Shown here in pieces: positions 35,461-46,459 of a DNA stretch of 64,000 bases (its first letter is position 1; each line of letters opens with the position of its first letter). The notes under the pieces were generated by a model. It made no database searches and had not been told where the DNA came from. It saw nothing but the letters and a program-made list of their open reading frames with translations. The stretch comes from Phaseolus vulgaris (lineage: Eukaryota; Streptophyta; Magnoliopsida; Fabales; Fabaceae), in NCBI RefSeq assembly GCF_000499845.2, contig NC_023755.2, positions 1,815,530 through 1,879,529 of the forward strand. The letters run 5' to 3'. The translations under genes and the position numbers were made by a program.

Positions 35461-38400
35461 ATGGAGGAGATCAATTTGGGGAAAATTCCATTTGACGTTC
35501 ATTTTCATCCGTCAGATAATCTTGTGGCCACGGCTCTAATTAACGGTGATCTACACCTGTATGTTCATACCTAACCATTTTTTTACTATTTATATTTTTT
35601 TTTATTTATGATGATTGATTATTATATTGAATTGGATATATGTCCTGCAGATACCGTTTTGGTCCTGATATGGTTCTTGTGAGGTATATAAATTCTGAAC
35701 CTTTTTTGTTTTTGTGTGATTGTTACAATTATTAATATTATTTTATTATTTATTCTTTTAGGCAATTGGAAGTTACTGCACACAGAGATTCTTGCAGGGC
35801 TGTTCGATTCATCGATTGTGGGCGTGGTAATGCAGTTTATTTTATTTTGGATGCTGTGGATGATTTCTGATGATGAGTTTGATGTGTTTGAGGACTTTAG
35901 GGTTTATGGTTTAGGGTTTATTCTTTCAGTGCTTTTGACGGCTTCTTCAGATTGTTCTATACTGGCTACTGATGTGGAGACCGGATCTACCATTACTCGT
36001 ATTCATAATGCTCATAAGTGAGTACATTTATTGTAATTACACATTTCTTGTGATTTGCTTTAAAAATTTTATTTCCTTTTTGTTCTCATAGGGCTGCAGT
36101 GAATAGATTGATAAACTTGACCGAGTCTACCGTTGCCTCAGGAGATGATGATGGTTTTATAAAGGTATATGAATTTTTGTGAGAATTCCTATTCCTATTC
36201 CTATGCATTCATAATATTTTACATAGATATTCACTCATTTCTATGATACCTACCAATAATTCATAAACCTTCTTATTACACTGAACAAAGAGAGAAACTG
36301 AATGAGAGAGAAAATAAAAACAAATGTTATTCACTAGTTATTTACTCAAGCCTAAAAAGATCTTATATACAAGGGTACAAAGAGAAAAAAAAAGTATAAG
36401 AAGAAGATTAAAGTTTACAACACTAATAAGGCCCATAAGGCCAGGCCCAAAAACAGAAGGCAACTGCTTCCTGCACCCGATCAATTGTGACTGGCACCCG
36501 ACAAACTTTTTAAAATTCCATTATGTCCTTGTCTTGCACAGAACAACAATAACACTACGGAAAAAATTATCCGCAAGTCAAATGTCTCTTGCGGATAAAA
36601 ATATCCGGAGGCCATTCTTCCACAACTGCAGATAAAAATATCTGGAGACCATTCTTCCACAATTGTGGATAAAAAAATCCGGAAGTCAAGTGCTCACTAC
36701 GGATAAAAATATCCGGAAGCCATTCTTCCACAACTGCGGATAAAAAAATCCGAAAGTCAAGTGCTCAACTGTGGATAAAAATATCCAGAAATCATTCTTC
36801 CACAACTGCGGATAAAAAAATCCGGAAGTCAAGTGCTCAACTGCGGATAAAAATATCCAGAACCCAGTCCTGAACTGCGGATAAAAATATCCAAAATGTA
36901 ATAGTAAATTACGGATAAAAACGTGTGGAACCCAATAATGAATTACGGATAAAAATATCCGGTAGGCATGACAGAGTACCTTTCTCTGACGATGGTTTCT
37001 TCTCTGACTTCAAAAGCTGATGGTGGCGGCTGCTGCTCTGCCTGCGATGATGAAGCTCACTGATGGTGAAAGAAACCAAGGGAGACGACGGTGGATGACG
37101 GTGACTGAGGGTGGCTGCAGCTGCTGCTTCAAGCACAAATGAACAAGAAGAAGAATAGGGTTGAGTGCATAAGATTGGGTGCCTATCACATTTTAAGATT
37201 CATTAAGGGTAAATTGGACTTTTCCTATGATTCATTAAGGGTAGATTGGACTTTTCCTATGTGTGATTGGGTGCTAGTTAAAAATGATATGGTGCAGGGA
37301 GAATCTGCCAAAACAGAATAGTTGTCACTTCTGAAAGCCCATGTATGTAGCAAGCATAGCAAATATCATGTCAATGATATCAAATCCATTTCACTACAAT
37401 CCCTACCATTGATTATTTTATTTCATACATTGTATATTTTTAATTTTATTTTTAGTGTTATTCTGTTTAAAAGTCACCTACTATATGAAGATAGTTGCAA
37501 TATTGATCTTTGAATATTAGTATTTTCTTGTTGTAGGTTTGGGATACCAGAACACGCTCTCGTTGCAATTATTTTAATGTCCATGAAAGTTACATTTCAG
37601 ACATGACTTTTATATCGGGTGAAATGAAACTGTTGACAATAAGGTAGCAAATTCATGTACCTCACATGCCTCAAAATATGTCTAAATTTTTATTTTTCAT
37701 CAATTATTTTCCTTTTGTTAGTGGAGATGGGACTCTGGGTGTTTGCAATCTTCGAACAAATACAGTAAGTTCAATATGTTTTTTTTTTTTTCTAGTTCCT
37801 TTTAAAGCATTACTTCTCTTTATTTATTTTATGAATTTTAACCACCCTTCATGATTCATTCAAAGGTGCAAGAAGCTCGAACCGAATTGTATGAGTTGTT
37901 CTCTATTGTTTTAATAAAGGTATCAAAGTCAAGGCCAAACTTGCAGTGAATTTTTATACTTTTTGTAGAAATTTTTTAAATATTTCTGGAATAAGTGTTA
38001 TTAAAAAGGTATTAATACATTTTATGCTTGTATTCTTGCTCCTCAAAGAATAGTTTTGTCTTGCTTTTGAAAGCATTCTTTCTTATTTTTATCGTCACTC
38101 TTATAATTTGGCTAAATATCTGAAGAAATTTAATTGTTATCCATTTATAATTTTATTACAGCATATCCACATGCTCTTATTCAATGTCTATTTTTATACT
38201 GAATGTGGTTGACACTTAAACTCTAAAATGATCACATGACTAATGTTTACATTTTTCGGCTGGGGTGACCAGAATGGTAGGGAAATTGTGTGCGGATCAC
38301 AAAGTAGGCTCATTATGTATTCATGGGAAGGCTTCAAGGATATTAGGTATATGACGTGGAATGTGTCAAAATTAGATAATGATTAAAATGTCTGAGGAGA

Positions 38401-39384
38401 GGCTGAGTGACATTAGTTGGATGTTTTCCTTAGTTTAGTATAACTAATTGGTTTCAATTCCAGTAATATTCGTTACGGCGTGAACATGAAAAGCTCTGTT
38501 GATGCAATGTTGAAGGTGAATCAATAACATAACACAAATCTTTCAGCTTCAGTAGATTTTTGTATCATTTTAAGGTTTTGTAATAAACTTTCTTTGATTT
38601 ATTCTTAGCTTGATGAAGATAGAATTATTACTGGATCAGAGAATGGGATTATCAAGTGAGTCTTTTATACCTCTTCTATGAATTCTACTTCAAACTTTTA
38701 TTTATTGTGTTCTTTGTTTCATTTATATTGGTGTTATTTTTTTTAGTTTGGTCAGGATATCACCCAACAAGATATCACCCAACTTCGTCCAGAAAATAGC
38801 TGAACACCCAGGATATCCTGTTGAGTGTCTTGGTAACATATAGTCTCTTCCACTCTTAGCATTTGTGATTTGTTCAGCTTGCATATGAAAAATATTGTTT
38901 TAAACCTCAATTTCTTCAGTAATTTCTCTATACTTAGCATGGATTCATTAATTTTTATTGTGAGGTGATTTTGGGACTTCATCTATGATTTGTGTGTGTT
39001 CTCCCTCCTTATTCCATGCTTGAGCATCATATTCCTAACTTATTATAAGCTTCACTTAGATTTTTTATGGTCTTGTAGCATTCTCTCATAATAGAAAGTT
39101 CCTTGGAAGCATCGCACGTGATGAAATGTTAAAGGTACATCTTTATTCTAATTCCTTAATATTTACTGAAACTTTTTCCTTTTCTTTCATGTTTATACTA
39201 GGCCGTTTTTTTTACTCAGACTTATTTATTTTTTATTGTCGATAAAAAAAAATATGTTAATGAAGAAATTAGTAGTTTGAATATCCTTAATTATCCTTTT
39301 GTGCAGCTATGGGATTTGGATAGCATATTACCAGATACAAGAAACACACAACGACAACGATGTGCACCTATGGGATTTGGATAA
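35461..39384 (+). CDS. WDR55: WD40 protein of the WDR55 family, 14 exons, truncated tail
   Basis: Exons: 35461-35558, 35651-35683, 35762-35826, 35930-36017, 36092-36164, 37537-37643, 37722-37764, 37866-37919, 38273-38346, 38464-38515, 38609-38655, 38747-38832, 39079-39134, 39307-39384. All introns are GT-AG with matching phases, giving 317 aa. Hallmarks: MEEINLGKIPFDVHFHPSDN at the start, HRDSCRAVRFIDCG (exon 3), ASSDCSILATDVETGS (exon 4), VASGDDDGFIKVWDTR (exons 5-6; WDTR fits the WDxR signature of DDB1-CUL4 receptors), GDGTLGVCNLRT (exon 7), LDEDRIITGSENGII (exon 11), HNRKFLGSIARDEMLKLWDLD (exons 13-14). Plant WDR55 is a DDB1-binding WD40 protein needed in reproduction; animal WDR55 acts in rRNA processing. 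Odd points: exon 8 is about one residue short and atypical (TELYELFSIVLIK), exon 12 has a small in-frame duplication (ISPNKISPN), and the last exon ends early at RCAPMGFG, losing the acidic/Lys-rich tail. It may be a degenerating paralogue. Confidence 0.88.
36459..37308. mobile_element. Mutator-like (MULE) non-autonomous element in WDR55 intron 5
   Basis: An 850-bp insertion flanked by a perfect 9-bp duplication AAAACAGAA (36450-36458 and 37309-37317), the target size of Mutator elements. The ends are imperfect inverted repeats: left GGCAACTGCTTCCTGCACC, right (complement) GGCAGATTCTCCCTGCACC, with similarity continuing (ATCA, then a GCACCC box). Inside are a hairpin-rich minisatellite and, at 36975-37140, a GC-richer block (ggtggcggctgctgctctg) looking like captured host exon sequence, open for 75 codons on the minus strand. 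No transposase. Confidence 0.87.
36555..36965. repeat. Hairpin minisatellite inside the MULE
   Basis: About ten copies of a 35-45 bp unit centred on gcggataaaaatatccgga. Each contains the palindrome GGATA-AAAA-TATCC (often with the loop lengthened), mostly followed by agccattcttccacaact or agtcaagtgctcaact. Each unit could form a short stem. Confidence 0.9.
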
Positions 39385-39515
39385 CATACTACAAGATACA
39401 AGAAACACACAAGGATGTGTACGGGATTTGGATAACATACAAGATACAAGAACACACACAACAATGTGTATGAGATTTGGATAGCACACTACAAGATACA
39501 AGAAACACACAACAC
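39307..39515 (+). repeat. Tandem duplications of the WDR55 last-exon start
   Basis: The exon 14 opening ctatgggatttggatagc-atattaccagatacaagaaac is repeated about four times (39307, 39367, 39421, 39467) with spacings of about 46-60 bp and growing divergence. The second copy supplies the TAA stop at 39382-39384, directly in ggatttggataa, which ends the protein. Confidence 0.9.
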
Positions 39516-39969
39516 CCTTTAAATATTGTGTTACATTTGGCTAATTTGCAACTAGATCTATGTTTACTATTTTTTTTTGCATTATTTGCATTATAATGTT
39601 TGAATCTAGTTATATTTTTATTGTTAAACATTGAATCGTATGCTTATATTTGTTAATTCTAACTTGGATTCTATACATTGCAGATGTGTTAATTTATTGA
39701 TCACTAATGTATGGCACATATTGATGACTAGTGCAACTGCCTCAATTGCATAAATAGTAATTGAGTACAATTTAATGTTTAGCTTCTTTTAAATGAACTA
39801 GTTTAGTATAAATATGAATATATTATTAGCGAAAGGTTTTGCTTAAAAACCTAACATAGATTGCTTTGATATGTTTGTCATATTTATTAGGATTTCATCT
39901 ATTTAATTGTTGTTAGTTCTAGCATTTATCCATAAGTTAGTTATTCACTAAATGAATATTAAGAGAACC
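39516..39969. other. Intergenic DNA after WDR55
   Basis: AT-rich, no recognisable exon. The normal end of WDR55 (including its terminal acidic and basic tail) was not found here in any frame I read. Confidence 0.45.
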
Positions 39970-40262
39970 TTTTTGAAGGTAAAATATGACTGAACTTGAA
40001 AGGTGTGTGTAGTTCCTAGTCAAGATAACAAAGTATGCAAACTTTTAAAATCTTTATATGGACTGAAAGAAGCTTTAAAACAATGACATGAAAAACTTGA
40101 TAATGTTCTACATTGTGATGATTTTTCTACTAACGATCCTAATAAATGTGTATAGTAAATCTAAAAATGGTGAATGTGTCATTATATATTTATATGTTGA
40201 TTATATCCTATTTTTTGGTACATGCAATTGATATAGTTTCTAAAACAAAATTATTCTTGGAT
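39970..40262 (+). pseudogene. Ty1/copia reverse transcriptase fragment
   Basis: Reads VPSQDNKVCKLLKSLYGLKEAL, then KQ, stop, HEKLDNVLHCDDFSTNDPNKCV, then SKNGECVIIYLYVDYILFFG, matching the RT palm around the YVDD box (here YVDY) of a copia lineage other than the one at the window start. It has an in-frame stop and a shift. No LTR or other domains surround it, so it is a relic. Confidence 0.85.
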
Positions 40263-40622
40263 CTAAACCGTCATTTGAAGGTCATTAGTGTGTCCTACAA
40301 GATTTAATGGTGTTAAGAGGTGCTTGATATAGAGGTGACCATTAATTAATTTTTTCACATAACTTTTTTTCATGAAAATAAAAATATAAAAAATACAATA
40401 AAAATGGAAATTTATTTTTTTCTGAAACATATAACTCTCAAAATTATTTTTCAAATCTTGTGATAGACGTTAAAATTTTTTACATGCCCATATTATAGAA
40501 ATGAACTTTTAGTATGTGACATTAAAATGGTACGAAACACACTTTGAGCTTATTTTTCATAATGTCCACATGTATGCAAGCTATGGCTTTTAGCAAATCT
40601 ACAACTTCTTTGTTTTTTAAGA

Positions 40623-41008
40623 GACAAATTTTTTCTTCCTGCACCGTATCAATTATTTTAACCTGCATCCTATCATTTTTCAAAATTTTCCAAAATTATT
40701 CTCTATTTTAAATTTTAAAAAATATAATTTAAAAATCAAAATCTTGTTCCAAAAGAGAAAATCCAAAATGCAAAAAATATATTTTTGAAAAGAAAATTCA
40801 GAACACAAAATCTGAAAATATATTAAAAAAAATTCCAAAATTCAGAAATATATTCCAGAAATCCAAATTCGGAAATGTAATTTTTGAAAAAGAAGTTTTA
40901 GAATTTTTTTTATCCACACTATTTTCTTTATTTAAGAGATTTTTTATTATTTTAATAGTAAATCAGATGCAGATTGAAATTGATATAGTGTAGGAAGAAT
41001 TTTTCATA
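40623..41008. mobile_element. TIR element (MITE) related to the intronic MULE
   Basis: The left end, ttcttcctgcaccgtatcaa then ttttaacctgcatc, is the inverted counterpart of the right end, whose complement reads ttcttcctacactatatcaa then tttcaatctgcatc. Both resemble the CTTCCTGCACC…ATCA ends of the element at 36459. The interior is AT-rich with repeated attcagaaatatattccaga-like phrases. I could not settle a target duplication, so exact ends are estimates. Confidence 0.65.
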
Positions 41009-41417
41009 CTTTTATGTGTCTGATGTTCTACTAAATCTGGTTCCACTCTAATTAATTATGAATTTAATATTTATTATTAAAAAAGAATTAAGATAAGAGA
41101 CAAAGAATTAAAATGTGTTATTGGCCCATATTTAGGGTTTGTTTGTTATCCTTAAACCTTTCAATATTTTTAGTTTCTAATCGAAATTTTAATAGACTTA
41201 AACTTTTTATTTATTTATTTATTTTAATTTCTATACTTGAGTAATTCGAAGTGATAATTATAATCACGTTGATTGTTCAATAGTTTATGACGTCATATGA
41301 TAATTTAATGAAAAAATCACGTATATTTTTTTAAACTTTGTTTTAATTACTCATGAACTAATTTGCATATCCAATTGCATTAACATATTAGAAATTAAAA
41401 ATCCAGTTTATTGGTCA
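41009..41417. other. AT-rich intergenic DNA
   Basis: No gene or structured repeat recognised before the GC-rich minisatellite. Confidence 0.4.
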
Positions 41418-41870
41418 CATGTCGAGTCGTACGGGTCCGGGTCGATGTCGAGTCGTACAGGCCCGGGTCGATGTCGAGTCGTACGGGCCCGGGCCGATGT
41501 CGAGTCGTATCGGTCCGGGCCGATGTCGAGTCGTACGGGCCTGTATCGATGTCGAGTCGTACGGGCCCGTATCGATGTGGAATCGTACGGGCGCAGGCTG
41601 ATGTCGAGTTGTTCGGTCCCGGGCCTAATGTCTTGTCGTCTGGGCTCGGGCCAATGTCGAGTTGTCCGGTTCCGGGCTTGATGTCTTGTCGTCTGGGCTC
41701 AGGCCGATGTCGAGCTGAGAGGGCTCGTTCGATGTCGATTCGTCCGGGCTTGGGCCGATGTCGAGTCGTCCGGGCCTGGGCCAATGTCGATTCGTCCGGG
41801 CCTAGGCCGATGTCGAGTCGTCCGGGCCCGGGCTGATGTCGAGTTGTCCAGGACCGAGTCGATTTTGGTG
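41418..41870. repeat. GC-rich 26-bp minisatellite, about 17 copies
   Basis: Unit gatgtcgagtcgtacgggcc plus cgggcc, 26 bp, from 41418 to about 41870, with later copies diverging (gtcgtccgggc, gtcttgtcgtctgggctc). Both strands stay open for long stretches (up to 178 codons on the minus strand, motif RPGPVRLDIDPG), which follows from the base composition and unit structure rather than proving coding. GC content contrasts sharply with the flanks. Confidence 0.93.
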
Positions 41871-41929
41871 TGCGTCCAGGTTGAGTCGGCTTAGGCCCAG
41901 TTCGAGCCAAGTTAGTGTATGTCCATATC

Positions 41930-42128
41930 AAAATGGATTTAATGTAATTGACAAAATGGATTTAACAAAGTGGATTTAATCTAGATTCAATCCACTTTAA
42001 ATGGATTTAAAAAAAATCCAAATATATTTGGTTTAGTTAAAGTGGATATGGATTTTAAATCCAATCCATTTATTTGGATTTGGATTGGATCTAGATTGGA
42101 TTTTGGAAAATCCAATCCATGCCCACCC
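41930..42128. repeat. Short aatccaatccatt-type repeat with self-complementary parts
   Basis: Many direct and inverted occurrences of tggattta / taaatcca and aatccaatcca, ending cccacccctag. Such sequence is typical of subterminal DNA of plant hAT elements whose ends read TAGGGGTGG, but a matching left end and target duplication were not found. Confidence 0.5.
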
Positions 42129-42129
42129 C

Positions 42130-42790
42130 TAGTAAATGGTTACCTGTGTTATGTTTGTGGCCACCAAGTCTTGACAGGATTAACTCTCTCAAATGAGCGA
42201 GAAATTAGTTCTACATCACCTCCAAAACATTAAAAACTCAACCTTACTTCTCAATCACTTCCAACTTCGTCATTACAATCCCTTGGGCTAACCAAGGTTT
42301 TACCCAAGCAAAGCTTCCTGCAAACCTACTTTCACAGCCAAAGTGGTTACCCATGTGTGTGCAAGTGGTTACCTGTGTTATGTTTATGGCCACCAAGTCT
42401 TGACAGAATCAACTCTCTCAAATTAGAGAGAAATTAGTTCTACATCACATCCAAAACATTAAAAACTAACCCTTACTCCTCAATCACTTCCAACTTCGTC
42501 ATTACAACCCCTTGGGCTAACGAAGGTGTTACCCAGGAAAAGCTTCTTGCAAACCTACTTTCACAGCTAAAGTGGTTACCCATGTGTGGGTAAGTGGTTA
42601 CCTGTGTTATGTTTCTGGCCATGAAGTCTTGACAGGATCAACTCTCTCAAATGAGCAAGAAATTAGGAATTACTTATGCATTATCCCTACAACATTAAAA
42701 ACTCACTCTTTAATCACTTCCAATACATGTGGCAGACACAAAACTGGTTATCCGTGTGACTATAAATGGTCACTATTATAACGTTTATGA
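42130..42790. repeat. Tandem array, about 229-bp unit, about 3 copies
   Basis: The phrase ggttacctgtgttatgttt starts units at about 42138, 42368 and 42597, each followed by ccaagtcttgacagg and actctctcaaat. The third copy is partly deleted. Key phrases match the complement of the array at 56.9-59.5 kb. Confidence 0.9.
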
Positions 42791-43384
42791 CCACCTACTC
42801 TTCACATAATACCGTAGTACAAACTTTAGTACGGTTTATGTTCAACTTAAAAGATAACCAATGTTCATTTTTTCATGACCTGTGATTTAGATTACGATTA
42901 TAGTCCATGTTATTTTCATCATATGTCATTCAATTATTCAACTATTAGTCTCATTCTTGTTTATAGTGCACATAATCAAATATTAAATCAAAACCGACAT
43001 TTCGAATCAATAATTACATTTATACAAATATAGCATTACATAAAATAGTTATTGTATGTCTTAAATGTCTATAATTATGCTAATACAATGTCAACCCATG
43101 TCAAAAAACATTTAACAATTCAAAGGTCAAAATCTGATTTACAAGTTCAACCATGTGTCCAATCCTAATAACTCAGCATTACAAGATGTCACATTTTTCT
43201 GCCCCTCAAGTCCAAATATGACAGCAAATGTTCACAATAGATGTTGTCTTCGTGAAGCACCCACTTGCAAACCAAGTCCTGTTGCAAAATATGAAAGTTA
43301 GTTCTAAGAGATAATAAGAACAAAGGAGATAAAGACATAACAAACACAATAAAATTAACAAAGCCTGTCGATCATTCAAATAGA
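42791..43384. other. Intergenic DNA
   Basis: No recognisable gene. AT-rich, between two related tandem arrays. Confidence 0.4.
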
Positions 43385-44010
43385 AAACTGGACACCCCAA
43401 TGAAAAAATGTGGTAACCTGCTCACAAATTCAGAGACTGCACTCAAACATGACAATTTACCCCCACAATTGTTTCATACATGAACCAACAAACATAGAAT
43501 GCATAAAACCACACAAGAAAGGGGAATGCCTTAACATTGGCCACCCCATGCATTCAAAAAGAAAACTAGACACCCCAATGAAAAAATGTGGTTACCTGCT
43601 CACAAATTCAGTGACTACACTCAAACATGACAATTCAACCCACAATTGTTTCATACATGAACCCACAAACATAGAATGCACAAAACCGCACAAGAAAAGG
43701 GAAATGCCTTAACATTGGCCACCCCGTGTATTCAAAAAGAAAACTGGACACCCAAATGAAAAAATGTGGTTACCTACTCACAAATTCATGTACTGCACTC
43801 AAACATGACAATTCACCCCACAATTGTTTCATACATGAACTCATAAGCATAAAATGCACAAAACCACACAAGAAAAAGGGAATGCCTTAACATTGGCCAC
43901 CCCATGCATTCAAAAAGTAAACTGGACACCCTAGTGAAAAAATGTGGTTACCTGCTCACGAATTCAGGGATTGCACTCAAACATGACAACTCAACCCACA
44001 ACCTATTACA
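43385..44010. repeat. Tandem array, about 178-bp unit, about 3.5 copies
   Basis: Units begin gaaaaaatgtggttacctgc near 43400, 43580, 43758 and 43937 and share tcaaacatgacaatt, ttgtttcatacatgaac and ggccaccccatgcattc. The last phrase plus gtggacaccc recurs at 59500-59545 beside the 232-bp array. Confidence 0.9.
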
Positions 44011-45803
44011 TTACAATGTTTATCAACAGAAGGAACACGAATAACATATCAAAAATTAACAATAAGGAAAGCAGGATAATGGCAATGAACCCCTAATTCA
44101 CATTGGCCGCACAATTCACCACACAATTATGACAAATACTTCACATTGATTATTCATTTCTTTAAGAGAAATCAAAATGGTTTTTTGCCGATTATCCTGT
44201 CCTTTGAACTATTTTTTAAGCCTTGCTTTGTAGTTTATTTTATTCGGACCAAACTAAAGTCCTGTCTTCAAATTAGTTTTCCAATCGGACCAGCTAGTCC
44301 CTATCTTCAAAATACAGATTAATAAAACTTAAATTAACAATGTGATTAGGATAGTGATTATTTTATTTCACCAAAACATGAATCCCACCTATAGTGCATT
44401 TTATTGACTATCTTCTTATTCTATACTGTTTGATAAGCTCCTTTCTAAAAACAATAGAATACCTATAAATTTCAACCACAAGGAAAGAAAACACGAACCT
44501 GGATATATTGCATTGGACTTGAACCAAGTACAACAAATTGTCCTTCTAACTCCAATGTTAGATATATTGCATGTCTAATAAGATGAATATCTTTTTATGA
44601 AACCAATCTTGTTATATAACCAACCTATCAAATAAGAGAATAGAAAATTTGAATTAATAAAGATTTTCAATTATGATAATAAGACATGAATTATTAATAA
44701 CTTAAAATATCAAGAAAAAGAACATTGATTCTCCATATGCATGAGATGAAAGATGAGCAAGTTAGGTTATTTTCAAAAAAATCACAAACACAACTATGCT
44801 AATGGCTTATGATATAAACATTGTGCAGAGAGCATTCGTTCAAAACGTAGTCTAAACAACAAATATAATTATTCAAACAATATATAAGATATGACATGCG
44901 TAAGGTACATATCCACATATTGTAAAAATTCGTAAAACATAATATATAATTGGAATTCTGAAATCCAAATTATGAACATACCTTCTGGACATCAGTAAAA
45001 ACAAAATAAAATTTTTAACTAATCGGCTTCATAGAATAGTATCAATGTCATTCATACAGAGGAATTATTTCTATCTGTGGTTCATCAAGGGACCATTTTT
45101 ACTTGTTTCTTTCTATATATTGCACACTTCTATATCTCATATGGGTATTGGATATTCATAACTTGATTTAAAGTCCAGTATACTTGGCTAATATTTATGG
45201 TTGAAGTATCCAAAAAGCATTGGCATCAAATACAAATACACAACACAAACTAAAGTATTGGTGGTTCATAGAAATCACATGATGCCAGAATAAACTTTCA
45301 GCACATCGAATTAGTACCTATGCCTGGTTAACAGACATATGTAGATCTTAGACAAAGTCAATATAAAATATCACAAACAATATTTTAGTACTTTTGATGG
45401 GTCAAATTCCTTAAATCGGACTAAAGCAACAAACTGATCATTCTCTCTCATCAGGATCCATCAAGGTAAGACACTTCAGTATAGTCCAAAGACTTTAATG
45501 ATGGATAGGTTATAAATTAATAAGAACCTAAATCCTAAACATGTATGAAAGAAAATGTGCAATCTAGCATGTCTCATACAAAATACTGAAAGCAAAAAGT
45601 CGCTTGCGCTTGTTAGGAATCCTAATATGATAACAACAGCATCAAGCTTTTATCAATAGGGAAACATATTAATCAGGGCAATGCAAAGTAACTAATAAAC
45701 AAAAATGAGCATATACAGGGAACATGCCCACGAGTAGTATGAAAAATATACATGCCTTACTAGCAAGTATAAGCACAAGTAAATTAAAAAAAAAATCAGA
45801 AAC
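44011..45803. other. AT-rich DNA between tandem array and gene fragments
   Basis: I found no confidently identifiable exon. The stretch at 44497-44565 (cctggatatattgcattgg) is less AT-rich and open on both strands; it could be another captured exon, but I cannot name it. Confidence 0.4.
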
Positions 45804-46455
45804 CTAGCATTTTTCAATCTGTTTCATTAACTCTTGATTTTTGTTTTGCAGATCATCAACCAAGGATGCTTCTGCCAAAGCAATCTGAACTGTTATCTCA
45901 GCCTCAAGAACTGCAGCCTCCTTTGATTTGGTTAGCCGATCTAGTGCTCTGTTGTCATCCTGCAGCTTTGCCACCTAAAAAAAATAGCAACAAGGATAAA
46001 CAATTTAGACTTGATTCTGATCATTAAATGAGACATCCATGGGACATCAAATAGCTAAATTAACTACCATCCAATCCCAGCTAAAAATCAATTCAATGCA
46101 TAACATACTAATCAAAATGTACCTCCATCCTAGCAGATTCAACTTTGCCTCCAGGGGCGCAATAATAGCTTCAATAAGAGGCCTTTCATCATCTTTCTGT
46201 GCAGCATGAACTCTTAGAAGCGTGGCTTCTGCAGCAAATTGTGCAGCCAGTGCTGCCCCCTTCTCTTCATTGATTTTTTTTGTTTCAAGGTTCTGTCAAA
46301 CATATTACTAGCATTAAGTTGCATGGAAATAATAGTTATTAAGAAGTGAAAGAAAAAAATCCAATTAGGTAATAACTAGTGTAACTAACTACTAGTACTA
46401 CCTTACTTTCCAGAACAACTTCAGCAGCTTTTAGCTTTTCACCCATCTTGTTCAT
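45804..46455 (-). pseudogene. MAP70 (microtubule-associated protein 70) exon fragments
   Basis: Three consecutive exons of a plant MAP70 coiled-coil gene on the minus strand: up to 46402 (MGEKLKAAEVVLESK), 46292-46123 (NLETKKINEEKGAALAAQ, FAAEATLLRVHAAQKDDERP, then IEAIIAPLEA) and 45974-45804 (VAKLQDDNRALDRLTKSKEA, EITVQIALAEASLVDDLQ, NKNQELMKQIEK). Splice borders are intact. Lesions: one base is missing near the end of the middle exon, so the expected ELKLARME reads out of frame as LNLLGWR, and the third exon ends TGC TAG where the family has a Gln codon. Upstream and downstream MAP70 exons are absent. MAP70 binds cortical microtubules; this copy cannot make it. Confidence 0.88.
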
Positions 46456-46459
46456 AATA

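Noticed and set aside
36551..36960. A CRISPR-like array, because of regularly spaced palindromic units
   Set aside because: It is plant nuclear DNA inside a Mutator-like element; the 'spacers' are themselves repeated and there are no cas genes.
41395..41931. 178-codon proline/arginine/aspartate-rich minus-strand protein
   Set aside because: It is the translation of a 26-bp minisatellite that is also open on the other strand; no evidence of a gene.
40333..42128. A hAT element between tagaggtgacc at 40333 and cacccctag at 42128
   Set aside because: The ends match only for about eight bases and no 8-bp target duplication is present; the interval holds unrelated repeats.
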